Of a stretch of 64,000 bases of DNA, positions 1-8,315 are shown one piece after another. The position numbers and the translations under genes were made by a program. The DNA is from Pseudonocardia sulfidoxydans NBRC 16205. Its GTDB lineage: Bacteria > Actinomycetota > Actinomycetes > Mycobacteriales > Pseudonocardiaceae. The notes beneath the pieces are model-generated. The model was given only the letters and a program-made list of their open reading frames with translations, made no database searches and was not told the DNA's origin. Positions within the stretch are counted from its first letter, which is position 1. Each line of letters starts with the position of its first letter. The stretch lies in the NCBI RefSeq assembly GCF_007989085.1, contig NZ_BJVJ01000018.1, positions 1 to 64,000 of the forward strand, in the 5' to 3' direction.

Positions 1-253
1 CAGGGCGGGGCCGACCGCGGCGTGGCGCACCGTGGGCTGGCCGACCGTGGGCGCGGCCGGCCGCGGTGTGGCGCACCCTGGCGTGGCCGACCGTGGGAGT
101 GGCTGACCGTGGGCTCGCCGGCCGTGGGCTCGCCGGCCGCGGGCGTGGGGCGCGTGGGCGTGGCTCCACCCTCGGCGCGGCCCCCATCGGGGCGGCCCAC
201 CCTCGGCGCGGCCCCTCTCGGGGCGAGCCGGCGTCGGTCGGGCCTCGCCACCC
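1..253. repeat. GC-rich low-complexity intergenic stretch
   Basis: This stretch has no convincing gene. It is built from short imperfect repeats: GACCGTGGG recurs several times, CTCGCCGGCCG occurs twice around 114-140, and CCCTCGGCGCGGCCCC occurs twice around 170-220. Reading frames that cross it have no ribosome-binding site and encode only R/G/P-rich peptides. I treat it as intergenic repeat sequence; the gene it trails may lie left of the window. Confidence 0.4.
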
Positions 254-318
254 GGTGATCGTTAGTGCTGGTGCATGAGCGTCATCTGCGTCGCTCACGC
301 GCCACATACGGTGATCAC
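254..318. repeat. Palindromic intergenic repeat, TGATC-bounded, copy 1
   Basis: This imperfect inverted repeat is bounded by GGTGATC on the left and GTGATCAC on the right. Its inner stem is GGTGCATGAGCG / CGCTCACGCGCC around a loop of about ten bases. A second copy with the same architecture lies at 436-501. The inner arms differ at compensating or tolerated positions while the TGATC ends are kept, which suggests selection for a folded or protein-bound structure. Confidence 0.7.
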
Positions 319-435
319 GGCGGGAGTTGGCCCCGGGGAGGAGCAGCAGGGCGGAGGCCTGGGGGCCGTCGGCGGAGGGGCCTCGGCCGGCGTGGTGGCG
401 CGACGAGCGGGCCCTCGGTCGGCCTCGGGCGTTGG

Positions 436-501
436 GGTGATCGCCAAGTTTGGTGCTTGAGTGCCATGCACGTCGCTCAGGCACCACAAATGATGATCAC
501 C
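436..501. repeat. Palindromic intergenic repeat, TGATC-bounded, copy 2
   Basis: This second copy of the 254-318 element starts with GGTGATC and ends with GATGATCACC. Its inner stem is TGGTGCTTGAGTG / CGCTCAGGCACCA. The sequence after both copies is also alike (GGGAGTTGG after the first, AGTAGTTGG after the second), so the duplicated unit is somewhat longer than the palindrome. Confidence 0.7.
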
Positions 502-557
502 AGTAGTTGGGGCGAGGACACGGACGGCGGTGGCGCCGGCAAGTAGGCTGGCCGCCG

Positions 558-1724
558 ATGGGAGAGCCGCGCACGCCCCAGCCGCCGGAGCCGGGCCCGC
601 CCGCCGTCGGGGAGGGGCGCACCGTCGACATGTCGAAGCAGGGCAGCGGCCCCGTGCACGACGACGAGCGGACCCCCGTTCCTCACGGCGTCTGGTACCA
701 CCCGGGTGCCCCCGGGCAGCCGGGTCAGCAGCAGGGCTACCCGCCGCCTCCCGGGTGGGGTTCACCGCCGCAGCCGCAGTCACTGCAGCCGCCCTCACTG
801 CAGCCGCCCTCACTGCAGCAGCAGTCACCACAGCTGCAGCCCTCACAGCAGCAGCCACCACAGCAGCAGCCACTGTCCGGCGGAGTGTGGGCGTGGTTGC
901 GGGCGCGCGGCTGGCGGCTGGCGATCGGCGTCGGCATCGCGGGCGCGGCCGTGCTCCTCATCCCGTTCTTCCTGTTCCCGACCCTCGACCCGGACAGGCC
1001 CGTTCACCAGTGGTGGCCGCCGTTCGCGATCGGTCTCGGGACGCTGGTGCTGCTGTCGATTCTGCGGCTTGACCGGTTGCTCAAGGGCTGGACGTGGCAC
1101 GTCGCGGGGATCGCGTTCGTCGGCGCCCTGGTGGTGTTCACGAAGGAGAACCCGTGGGCGTGGGCGTTGGCGTTGAGCCTGGCGCTGTTGCTGGCGGGGC
1201 TGTTGCGGTTGCCGCGTTGGCAGTTGTCGGCGGCGGGGGCTGTTCTGTGCGCGCTGTCGATCGTGGGTTTCTCGATCACGGCGTCGCACGTGACCCAGGC
1301 ACAGTTGCAGGAGGAGATTCAGGCGGGCAACGAGGTGCGGGCGACGGTCGGCGGGGTGCCGAACGCGCAGGAGGTGCCGCCGCTGCTCGACCGGGTGATC
1401 TCGGGTCGGGTGGCCGACCCGCAGCCGTTGTGCCGCATCGTCGGCCCGGCTGCCGAGACGCAGCTCACGGCGGCGACGGGGACGGCCGACTGTGCTGCGG
1501 CGGTGGCCGCGGTGTGGCAGAAGCGGGAGTCGGCGGGTGGGCCGGCGCCGGTGACGAGTGTGCGCAGCGATGCGGCGCCGATGACCTCGGAGCCGACGTA
1601 CACGCTGTCGACCTGCGGTTCGGCGTGGGCGGCGGCCGCGGGGGCGCAGCTGGGCCGGGTCACGGTGGCGTGGACCGATGACAACGCTCGTCGCTACTCG
1701 GTGACCGGCTTCCAGTCCTGCTGA
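558..1724 (+). CDS. Q/P-rich N-terminus polytopic membrane protein, unknown function
   Basis: I do not recognise a family. The 388-residue protein starts with about 110 residues rich in Pro, Gln and Gly, including short SLQPP-type repeats. About five hydrophobic helices follow between roughly residues 115 and 250 (for example a stretch ending LLIPFFLFPT and one containing ALALSLALLLAGLL). A C-terminal soluble domain of about 130 residues has four Cys (in PLCRIV, TADCAA, LSTCGS and the final FQSC), which suggests two disulfides outside the membrane. Start choice is uncertain: ATG 558 has a weak AGG upstream, ATG 630 is also in frame, and an upstream ATG at 507 overlaps the end of the palindrome flank. 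It stands alone, with the EtfD gene 180 bp downstream. Confidence 0.6.
   Translation: MGEPRTPQPPEPGPPAVGEGRTVDMSKQGSGPVHDDERTPVPHGVWYHPGAPGQPGQQQGYPPPPGWGSPPQPQSLQPPSLQPPSLQQQSPQLQPSQQQPPQQQPLSGGVWAWLRARGWRLAIGVGIAGAAVLLIPFFLFPTLDPDRPVHQWWPPFAIGLGTLVLLSILRLDRLLKGWTWHVAGIAFVGALVVFTKENPWAWALALSLALLLAGLLRLPRWQLSAAGAVLCALSIVGFSITASHVTQAQLQEEIQAGNEVRATVGGVPNAQEVPPLLDRVISGRVADPQPLCRIVGPAAETQLTAATGTADCAAAVAAVWQKRESAGGPAPVTSVRSDAAPMTSEPTYTLSTCGSAWAAAAGAQLGRVTVAWTDDNARRYSVTGFQSC
766..876 (+). repeat. 15-bp in-frame coding repeat (SLQPP-like)
   Basis: CAG-rich tandem units near CCTCACTGCAGCCGC encode SLQPP-type pentapeptides inside the membrane protein at 558-1724 and decay into QQ/PQ-rich variants downstream. 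The unit length is a multiple of three, so copy-number change would keep the frame. Confidence 0.6.
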
Positions 1725-1772
1725 GGGGGGCCGTCGTCCGGTTCCTGCGTTACGTTCTTCACCTCCGCTGGG

Positions 1773-1793
1773 TTACTCTCCAGTAACTAGTTA
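1773..1793 (+). promoter_or_regulatory. Inverted-repeat operator candidate upstream of etfD
   Basis: TTACT-CTCC-AGTAA (1773-1786) is a perfect inverted repeat, and it overlaps the palindrome TAACTAGTTA (1784-1793). It lies about 110 bp before the chosen start of the EtfD-type gene. The form is typical of TetR-family operators that control actinobacterial acyl-CoA metabolism; the regulator is not identified here. Confidence 0.5.
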
Positions 1794-1903
1794 GACAATT
1801 GACCGGGTGCTGGTCGGCGCCCGGAGGTGCGGAGGGCTACCCTCCCGCCGCAACGGGCCGCGTCCCACCACACGCGGAGTCCCGGCTGTTCGAGGAGGAA
1901 CAC

Positions 1904-4183
1904 GTGTTGGTCCGACTGATCATCGGTCTGGTGATCACCGTCGCCGCCGTCGCGATCGCCGGCCGCCGCGCGATGCAGGTCTACAAGCTCGTCGAGTCGG
2001 GCCAGCCCGACGACGCCCGCCGCGACGGGCTCGGCGCGCGGGTGCGGGCCCAGTTCGTCGAGGTGTTCGGTCAGCGGAAGCTGCTGAAGTGGTCCGTCCC
2101 GGGCCTGGCGCACTTCTTCACGTTCTGGGCCTTCGTCATCCTGGCGACGGTCTACCTCGAGGCGTACGGCGCGCTGTTCGACCACGACTTCCACATCCCG
2201 TGGGTCGGCCGGTGGGCGGTCCTGGGCTTCCTGCAGGACACGATCGCGGTGCTGTGCCTGCTCTCGTTGGGTGTCTTCGCGGTCATCCGCTTGCGCAACG
2301 CACCGGCCCGTGAGGCGCGCGCGTCGCGGTTCTACGGCAGCCACACCGGCGGGGCGTGGCTGATCCTTTTCATGATCTTCAACGTCCTGTGGACGCTGTT
2401 CTTGTTCCGCGCCGCGTCGTCGGCGCTGGGGGTGTTCCCGTACAAGTCGGGTGCGTGGGCGTCGATCGGCCTCGGCCACCTGTTCGAGGGGATGCCGCAG
2501 GGGGCGCTGGAGGTCGTCGAGACGGTCGGCCTGCTGCTGCACATCGGCGTCATGCTGGTGTTCCTGGTGATCGTCGCCTACAGCAAGCACCTGCACATCT
2601 TCACGGCGCCGATCAACGTCTCGGCCAAGCGCATGCCCAAGGCGCTGGGCCCGCTGCTGCCGATGATGTCGGACGGCAAGAAGATCGACTTCGAGGATCC
2701 CGACGAGGACGCGATCTTCGGTCGCGGCAAGATCGAGGACTTCACGTGGAAGGGCATGCTCGACTTCGCGACCTGCACCGAGTGCGGTCGTTGCCAGAGC
2801 CAGTGCCCGGCGTGGAACACGGGCAAGCCGCTGTCGCCGAAGCTCGTGATCATGGACCTTCGCGACCACCTGTTCGCGAAGGCGCCCTACATCATCGGCG
2901 GCCAGGAGCTGCCCGAGGTCGAGTCGGTCGACTTCGACGTCCTGGAGGCCGCGACCAACGGGCACGGCCACGGCGTCCCGGAGTCGGGCTTCGGCCGCGT
3001 GCCGGGTTCGAACCCGCAGCAGGCGGCGCGCCCGCTCGTCGGCACCGCGGAGCAGTTCGGCGTCATCGACCCCGACGTCCTGTGGTCCTGCACCTCGTGC
3101 GGTGCGTGCGTCGAGCAGTGCCCCGTCGACATCGAGCACGTCGACCACATCATCGACATGCGTCGCCACCAGGTCATGATCGAGTCGGAGTTCCCGTCCG
3201 AGCTGGGTGTGCTGTTCAAGAACCTGGAGAACAAGGGCAACCCCTGGGGTCAGAACGCCAAGGACCGCCTGGAGTGGACGAAGGGCCTCGACTTCGAGGT
3301 CCCGGTGTTCGACGGTGAGCTGTCGGCCGAGACCGAGTACCTGTTCTGGGTCGGCTGCGCGGGCGCGTTCGACGACAACCAGAAGAAGACGATCCGGGCG
3401 ACGGCGGAGCTGCTGCACCGCGCGGGCGTCGGCTACACGGTGCTCGGCCCGGAGGAGTCCTGCACGGGCGACCCGGCCCGGCGGTCCGGCAACGAGTTCC
3501 TGTTCCAGATGCTCGCGATGCAGAACGTCGAGGTGCTCAACGCGGTGTTCGAGGGCCGCGAGCCCGGCACCCGCAAGATCGTGACGACGTGCCCGCACTG
3601 CCTCAACACCCTGGGCCGGGAGTACCCGCAGCTCGACGGGCACTACGAGGTCGTGCACCACACGCAGCTGCTGAACAAGCTGGTGCGCGAGGGCAAGCTG
3701 GTCCCGGTCGCGGAGCCGGCCGCCGACAAGGCCGCGCCGGTCACCTACCACGACCCCTGCTACCTGGGCCGGCACAACGAGGTCTACGCCGAGCCGCGTG
3801 AGCTCGTCGCGGCCGCGGGGGCGACGCTCACCGAGATGCCGCGTCACGGCGACCGCTCGATGTGCTGTGGTGCGGGCGGTGCGCGGATGTGGATGGAGGA
3901 GCGGATCGGTCAGCGCGTCAACGTCACGCGCACGACCGAGGCGCTCGACACCCTGTCGGGCGTGGGTGGCGACGGCGGCACGATCGCCGTCGGCTGTCCC
4001 TTCTGCAAGACGATGCTGTCGGACGGCCTGACCGAGAAGCAGGCCGAGGGTGGCGGCGCGGGCGTCCAGATCCAGGACGTGTCGCAGATGCTGCTCGCGG
4101 CGGTCAAGCGTGGCGACCCGGCCACCAACGGGGCTGCCGTGGCCGGCGCGACGGCGGACACGACGGAGGACGCCACCTCCTGA
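1904..4183 (+). CDS. etfD: EtfD-type membrane Fe-S oxidoreductase (electron-transfer flavoprotein:quinone route)
   Basis: This 759-residue protein looks like M. tuberculosis Rv0338c/EtfD, which passes electrons from the beta-oxidation flavoprotein ETF to menaquinone at the membrane. The N-terminal ~270 residues hold several membrane helices of a NarI/cytochrome-b-like domain. Two 4Fe-4S motifs follow: CTECGRCQSQCP and CTSCGACVEQCP. Then come two CCG cysteine-rich domains with the pairs CPHC, CCGAGG and CPFC, as in HdrD/GlpC proteins. I start at GTG 1904 because GAGGAGG lies just upstream; TTG 1907 would give better spacing and nearly the same protein. No etfBA is in the window. The operator-like repeat at 1773 suggests control by a fatty-acid-responsive repressor, which is inference. 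Confidence 0.88.
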   Translation: MLVRLIIGLVITVAAVAIAGRRAMQVYKLVESGQPDDARRDGLGARVRAQFVEVFGQRKLLKWSVPGLAHFFTFWAFVILATVYLEAYGALFDHDFHIPWVGRWAVLGFLQDTIAVLCLLSLGVFAVIRLRNAPAREARASRFYGSHTGGAWLILFMIFNVLWTLFLFRAASSALGVFPYKSGAWASIGLGHLFEGMPQGALEVVETVGLLLHIGVMLVFLVIVAYSKHLHIFTAPINVSAKRMPKALGPLLPMMSDGKKIDFEDPDEDAIFGRGKIEDFTWKGMLDFATCTECGRCQSQCPAWNTGKPLSPKLVIMDLRDHLFAKAPYIIGGQELPEVESVDFDVLEAATNGHGHGVPESGFGRVPGSNPQQAARPLVGTAEQFGVIDPDVLWSCTSCGACVEQCPVDIEHVDHIIDMRRHQVMIESEFPSELGVLFKNLENKGNPWGQNAKDRLEWTKGLDFEVPVFDGELSAETEYLFWVGCAGAFDDNQKKTIRATAELLHRAGVGYTVLGPEESCTGDPARRSGNEFLFQMLAMQNVEVLNAVFEGREPGTRKIVTTCPHCLNTLGREYPQLDGHYEVVHHTQLLNKLVREGKLVPVAEPAADKAAPVTYHDPCYLGRHNEVYAEPRELVAAAGATLTEMPRHGDRSMCCGAGGARMWMEERIGQRVNVTRTTEALDTLSGVGGDGGTIAVGCPFCKTMLSDGLTEKQAEGGGAGVQIQDVSQMLLAAVKRGDPATNGAAVAGATADTTEDATS

Positions 4184-4191
4184 GGTACGCA

Positions 4192-4224
4192 ACGGCGGCG
4201 GACGGGCATCCCGTCCGCCGCCGT
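4192..4224 (+). terminator. Strong hairpin terminator after etfD
   Basis: A perfect 15-bp stem (ACGGCGGCGGACGGG against its complement) with a CAT loop begins 8 bp after the etfD stop. There is no T-run, as is usual for actinobacterial terminators. Confidence 0.75.
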
Positions 4225-4521
4225 CGTCGTGAGCGCGGAAGGTTCAGGACGATCGCGCTGTTCGGTAGCGAGACGCGACACAGCCGTTCGGCCGAACGCT
4301 GTCCGTAACAGTGTTCTCGCCCTGCGTGAGCATCACACGTTCGGTCGAAGGTGTCGCGGGACCGTCGCAGTGCGCTCATGACCGATTCCGACAACCGGAC
4401 GTTGTCGCCGCTTGACGCTTATTTTTCCTCTCCTGAGCATGCTTGACTCGGAACCCCGGCCACCGGCCGGGCACGGTAGCGTGCGCTGGTCGCGGGCTGG
4501 ACGTCATGGGGAGGGGTCGGC
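4225..4521. other. Intergenic region before the type IV-like locus
   Basis: No gene is supported here. It contains a rare AT-rich stretch (CTTATTTTTCC, about 4418-4428) preceded by TTGACG, and TTGACT near 4443; I could not find a convincing -10 box at proper spacing for either. A strong ribosome-binding site (GGGGAGGGG, 4508-4516) ends the region. It probably holds the promoter of the 4.5-12.5 kb locus. Confidence 0.4.
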
Positions 4522-4791
4522 ATGAGCGCCACCACGGAAGGGGTGACCTTCTGGGTTGCGCAGGTGTCGACGGGAGGTCTGCAGGGCTGGATCCAGAACA
4601 ACATCGTTCCGCTCATCCTGCTCGGCATCGCGATCATCCTGCTGTGGATCGGCGGGCGCGGTGACAATGCCGGCGTCGCGCGGCGCAGTATCGGTCTGAT
4701 CGTCGGCCTGGTGGCCCTCGGCATCGCGGTGTCCGGCACCGGCCCCGCCGTGGGGTCGTTCCTGGCGTCGCTGATCACCGACGCCAGGTGA
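4522..4791 (+). CDS. Small two-helix membrane protein, VirB2/pilin-sized, first gene of type IV-like locus
   Basis: This 89-residue protein has two hydrophobic helices (about residues 27-43 and 57-74) joined by a short charged loop (GGRGDNAGVARR). That size and topology fit VirB2/TrbC-type pilin subunits of type IV secretion systems. Sequence alone does not prove the family, so the call rests mostly on position: it is the first gene of a compact run that continues with a VirB3-like protein and a VirB4-like ATPase. A strong GGGGAGGGG site precedes ATG 4522. No clear signal peptide cleavage site is visible. Confidence 0.6.
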   Translation: MSATTEGVTFWVAQVSTGGLQGWIQNNIVPLILLGIAIILLWIGGRGDNAGVARRSIGLIVGLVALGIAVSGTGPAVGSFLASLITDAR

Positions 4792-4795
4792 CGGG

Positions 4796-5320
4796 GTGCT
4801 CGTCCGCACTGACGACGAGGTGTACCGCGTCGACGCCGTGTGGCTCGGTCCGCCGCGGGCCACGTTCCCGTGGCGTGCGCGCTATGTGAGCTATGGTCTC
4901 GGGCTCGCCGTGATGGTCGTGATCATGTTCGTCCAGCGTCGGCTGGGCATCTCGTTGGACTTCTTCTCGGTGGCCTGGTCGTTGCTGTTGACGATCGTGA
5001 TCACCCGGTTCCTGGGCAAGCGGATCAACTACGACCGGCCGTTGGGCCAGATCGTGGCGTTGTTCCGGCACGAGGTCACCGGGCCCCGGCCGGCGACGGC
5101 GACGCGGGGCGGGCCGGTGCGCGCGGGCCGGGTGCGGGTGCACAGCTCGTTGCCGCGGTCGAAGCGCCAGGCCGTCGCGATGACGAAAACGCCGGCGCAG
5201 GTGCGGAAGGCCACGCCGCGTAAGCAGGTCCTGGCGGCCCGGACGCCGCAGGCGCGCACGGTCGCGGACCATGTCAACGGCAGTCGGAGAGTGAACGGGA
5301 GCCGCGGTGGCCCGGCGTAA
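4796..5320 (+). CDS. VirB3/PrgI-like inner-membrane protein
   Basis: The 174-residue protein has two close membrane helices near residues 30-75 (SYGLGLAVMVVIMFVQRR and a second one at SVAWSLLLTIVITRFLG). The following motif, GKRINYDRPLGQI, resembles the segment after the helices of PrgI/VirB3-type proteins that always sit before a VirB4 ATPase. The C-terminal ~90 residues are basic and look disordered. GTG 4796 lies 4 bp after the preceding stop, and the gene overlaps the ATPase gene by 14 bp, which points to translational coupling. It probably anchors the ATPase at the membrane. Confidence 0.65.
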   Translation: MLVRTDDEVYRVDAVWLGPPRATFPWRARYVSYGLGLAVMVVIMFVQRRLGISLDFFSVAWSLLLTIVITRFLGKRINYDRPLGQIVALFRHEVTGPRPATATRGGPVRAGRVRVHSSLPRSKRQAVAMTKTPAQVRKATPRKQVLAARTPQARTVADHVNGSRRVNGSRGGPA

Positions 5321-8315
5321 GCGTGCCGACGACGCGCGTGACCGCGACTCCCGCGCCACGTCCTCGCCGAAGCGCCGGCGCGGCCGGTCGCTGGCGGGCG
5401 AGCTCAAGTCCGACGGTTTCACCCCCGACATCGCGCTGCGGTCGATCGACGGGCACCTGACGCGCACGGGCACGCAGGTCATGGCCTGGTACCGGTTGGC
5501 GGCGCAGGCGTGGAGTTTCCGCAGCGACGTCCAGCGCGAGATCCTGATCCGGCAGATCGCGGCGCAGCTGGGTGAGCTGCAGGGGCGGTGGCTGCACCTA
5601 CGGGTGACGACGCGGCCGTATCCCGTCCACATGTGGGCGGAGTCGTTCGACCACAACGCGTTGGGGCGCATGCCCGACGTCGCGGGTGCGCTGGGCTGGG
5701 ACGGGTTCCTGGAGGGCGAGCAGCGCCACCTCATGGGCCTGTCGATGAGCGACAAGGAAGTCTTCCTCGGCATCGAGGTGTCGGGGCGCGGCATGCTCGA
5801 CCGTTGGGCCGACATCGCCGCTCCTGTCCTCGACCGGTTCCTGCCGGCCGCGGCGCGTGCGGAGCTGGCCGCGCTGGAGTCGGAGGTCAACCACCTCGAC
5901 GTGCTGGTGTCCGGGGCGGGGCTCGACGCGGTGCCCGCGACCGCGGAGGACATCGCGTGGCTCATGCACCGTTCGGTCGCGCTCGGGCTGCCGGCACCGC
6001 GGACGCTCGCGGCGGTGCCGGAGGGCACGGGCCGTTGGGAGACAGAGGATCTCGCGGCGTTCACCGATGGTGTCTCGATCCTGCAGGAGCCGTACGCGCC
6101 CACGGTGCAGGTGATTGGCCGGCTGCGGTCGCAGACGGTGCAGCGCAACGTCGCGGTGCTGTCGCTGGGGCTGATGGAGGGGCTGCGCATCCCGGAGGTC
6201 GACGACCCGTGGATGCAGCATTCCGACCGGTTGCCGTTCCCCGTCGAGTGGTCGGCGCGCATGTACATCCGTCGTCCCGAGGACGTGACGGGTGAGCTGC
6301 AGCGCCAGATGGGCAAGGTGCGCAGCCAGATCCGGCACTACACCCACGATCACGACCTCGAGCCGCCGATGTCGCTGGCGCGGCAGGCCGACCGGGTCCT
6401 GGAGGTGGAGGACGAGGTCACCAGCGGTCTCACCCAGCTGAACACGCGGCTGTACGGGTGGTGGCGCGTCGCGGTCGCGGGTCGCGACGAGGCCGAGGCG
6501 GTCCAACGCGCGCAACAGGTCCTGGAGATCTACCGGCCGAAGGTGCAGATCGAGCACCCGGAGGCGCAGTACCGGTACGCGCGGGAGTTCGTGCCGGGCG
6601 AACCGTTGGCGTCGACGGCCTACCGGCGTCGCGGGTCGGTGACGTGGGCAGCCGCGGCGGTCCCGGCGGCGACGGCGAGCGTGGGCGACCGGCGCGGCAT
6701 CATGATCGGCGAGACCTGCACGGCCACCCGGCGTCCGGTGGCGTGGGACCCGTGGCTGGCGCAGGAGGTGCGGCGGGCCTCGGGCCTGACGGCGATCGTC
6801 GGCGGTCTGGGGTCCGGGAAGTCGTTCCTGACGGGCCTGGTCGTCTACAAGACGTTGCGGGCGGGGGCGCGGTGGACGGTGCTCGACCCGTCGGGTCCGC
6901 TGGCGGAGCTGACGCGGCTCCCGGAGCTGGCGCCGTTCTCCCGCCACATCAACCTGCTGCGCGCCGACCCGGGCATCCTCAACCCGTACCGGGTCGTCGC
7001 GGAGCCGCGGTTCGAGCACTTCGCCGACGACGAGGATCCCGAGCGGGCGTGGCGTCGTGAGAAGTCGCTGGCGGCGGCCACCCGGCGGCGGCTGGTGCTC
7101 GACGTCCTCACCGGACTGCTGCCCTTCGACGTGGCGCGTATGCCGCACACCAGGATCGTGCTGCTGCGCGCGGTCCGGGAGGTGGGCGGTGCCCCCGACC
7201 GGCACCCCGGACTGGTCATCGACGCGCTGCGCCGGCACGCCCGCGAGGGCGAGGACCACGCCGGGGTGGTCGCCGACTTCCTGGAGGAACGTCGTGAGCT
7301 GCCGCAGGCGGCGCTGCTGTTCCCCGACACCTCCCGCGAGGACCCGTGGGCCGTCGACCAGGACTTCCGGCTCACCGTCCTCACCATGCAGGGGATGACG
7401 CTGCCCCGGCCGGGCAGCCCCCGCGAGGAGTGGACGGACTCGGAGTCGCTGGCCGTCGAGCTGCTCAACCTGGCGTCGTGGCTGACGCAGCGCACGATCT
7501 ACGACGCCGACCGCAACATGCGCAAGGGCGTAGCCCTCGACGAGACGCACTTCCTGTCGCAGGTGCCCACCGGCAAGGTCCTCATCGACCGGCTCGCCCG
7601 TGACTCCCGCAAGTTCAACGTCCGGGCCCTGTTCGCCTCCCAGCTCGCGGGCGACCTGCTGCGGGTGTCCGGGTTCGCGTCGCTGGTCAACGCCGTGTTC
7701 GTCGGCCGCACCGACGACGAGGAGGCCCAGACCGACGCGCTGCGGCTGCTGCGGGTGCCCACGGGCGTCGGCTACGAGGAGATGCTGGGGACGCTGTCGC
7801 CGCGGCCGCGCCACGACGACCGCCCCGACGACACACCGCGCCAGTTCGTGTTCGCCGACGGGCACGGTGGCGTCGAGAAGATTCGCATCGACCTGGAAGC
7901 GCCGCACCTCGAGCACGTCCGCGAGGCGCTCGACACCAACCCCGACGCCAGCCGCATCGCCGTGTCCGGCGCGCCCGTCGAGGTCCGGCCGCTGGAGGTC
8001 CGCGCCCCCGACGAGCCCGCCGACCGCAGGCCCCCGCAGCGGCTCCCGCCGGGCCGGCTCGACCTCGACGGCGACGACATCGACCCCGAGGAGCTCGGTG
8101 CGCTACGCAACGGGCAGCGCGTCGTCCTGGGCCCGGTCGGGACCGACGACGTCGTCACCGAACGCGGCATGATCGTCTCCGAGGACACCGACCTGCTCGC
8201 CGACGAGGACCTCGACCTGCTCGACGATCTCGACCTCGACGACGGCTACGTGCCCGAGGAGCCGGTGCACGGCGGAGGGTCAGGGGTCGGGGCCTCGCGC
8301 GAGGCGGGGCGGTGA
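5307..8315 (+). CDS. VirB4-like type IV secretion ATPase
   Basis: The 1002-residue protein has a basic N-terminus, then a long domain resembling the VirB4/TraC N-terminal half. An AAA/HerA-type motor domain follows. Walker A is GGLGSGKS near residue 500 and the Walker B region is VALDETHFLS near residue 742. In VirB4 proteins this ATPase powers assembly of the envelope-spanning channel and substrate movement. The C-terminal ~130 residues are acidic and proline-rich (DLLADEDLDLLDDLDLDDG), an unusual tail that might recruit partners. GTG 5307 overlaps the previous gene and the stop overlaps the next start. No VirD4 coupling protein or relaxase is seen nearby. Confidence 0.82.
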   Translation: MARRKRADDARDRDSRATSSPKRRRGRSLAGELKSDGFTPDIALRSIDGHLTRTGTQVMAWYRLAAQAWSFRSDVQREILIRQIAAQLGELQGRWLHLRVTTRPYPVHMWAESFDHNALGRMPDVAGALGWDGFLEGEQRHLMGLSMSDKEVFLGIEVSGRGMLDRWADIAAPVLDRFLPAAARAELAALESEVNHLDVLVSGAGLDAVPATAEDIAWLMHRSVALGLPAPRTLAAVPEGTGRWETEDLAAFTDGVSILQEPYAPTVQVIGRLRSQTVQRNVAVLSLGLMEGLRIPEVDDPWMQHSDRLPFPVEWSARMYIRRPEDVTGELQRQMGKVRSQIRHYTHDHDLEPPMSLARQADRVLEVEDEVTSGLTQLNTRLYGWWRVAVAGRDEAEAVQRAQQVLEIYRPKVQIEHPEAQYRYAREFVPGEPLASTAYRRRGSVTWAAAAVPAATASVGDRRGIMIGETCTATRRPVAWDPWLAQEVRRASGLTAIVGGLGSGKSFLTGLVVYKTLRAGARWTVLDPSGPLAELTRLPELAPFSRHINLLRADPGILNPYRVVAEPRFEHFADDEDPERAWRREKSLAAATRRRLVLDVLTGLLPFDVARMPHTRIVLLRAVREVGGAPDRHPGLVIDALRRHAREGEDHAGVVADFLEERRELPQAALLFPDTSREDPWAVDQDFRLTVLTMQGMTLPRPGSPREEWTDSESLAVELLNLASWLTQRTIYDADRNMRKGVALDETHFLSQVPTGKVLIDRLARDSRKFNVRALFASQLAGDLLRVSGFASLVNAVFVGRTDDEEAQTDALRLLRVPTGVGYEEMLGTLSPRPRHDDRPDDTPRQFVFADGHGGVEKIRIDLEAPHLEHVREALDTNPDASRIAVSGAPVEVRPLEVRAPDEPADRRPPQRLPPGRLDLDGDDIDPEELGALRNGQRVVLGPVGTDDVVTERGMIVSEDTDLLADEDLDLLDDLDLDDGYVPEEPVHGGGSGVGASREAGR

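Noticed and set aside
22-258. Short frames in the first 260 bases
   Set aside because: They are R/G/P-rich, lack ribosome-binding sites and reflect short GC-rich repeats.
1787-4192. 801-codon open frame on the minus strand opposite etfD
   Set aside because: It is a mirror of a high-GC gene with strong third-position bias; the peptide is Arg/Asp/Leu-rich without motifs, while the + strand has complete Fe-S motifs and a ribosome-binding site.
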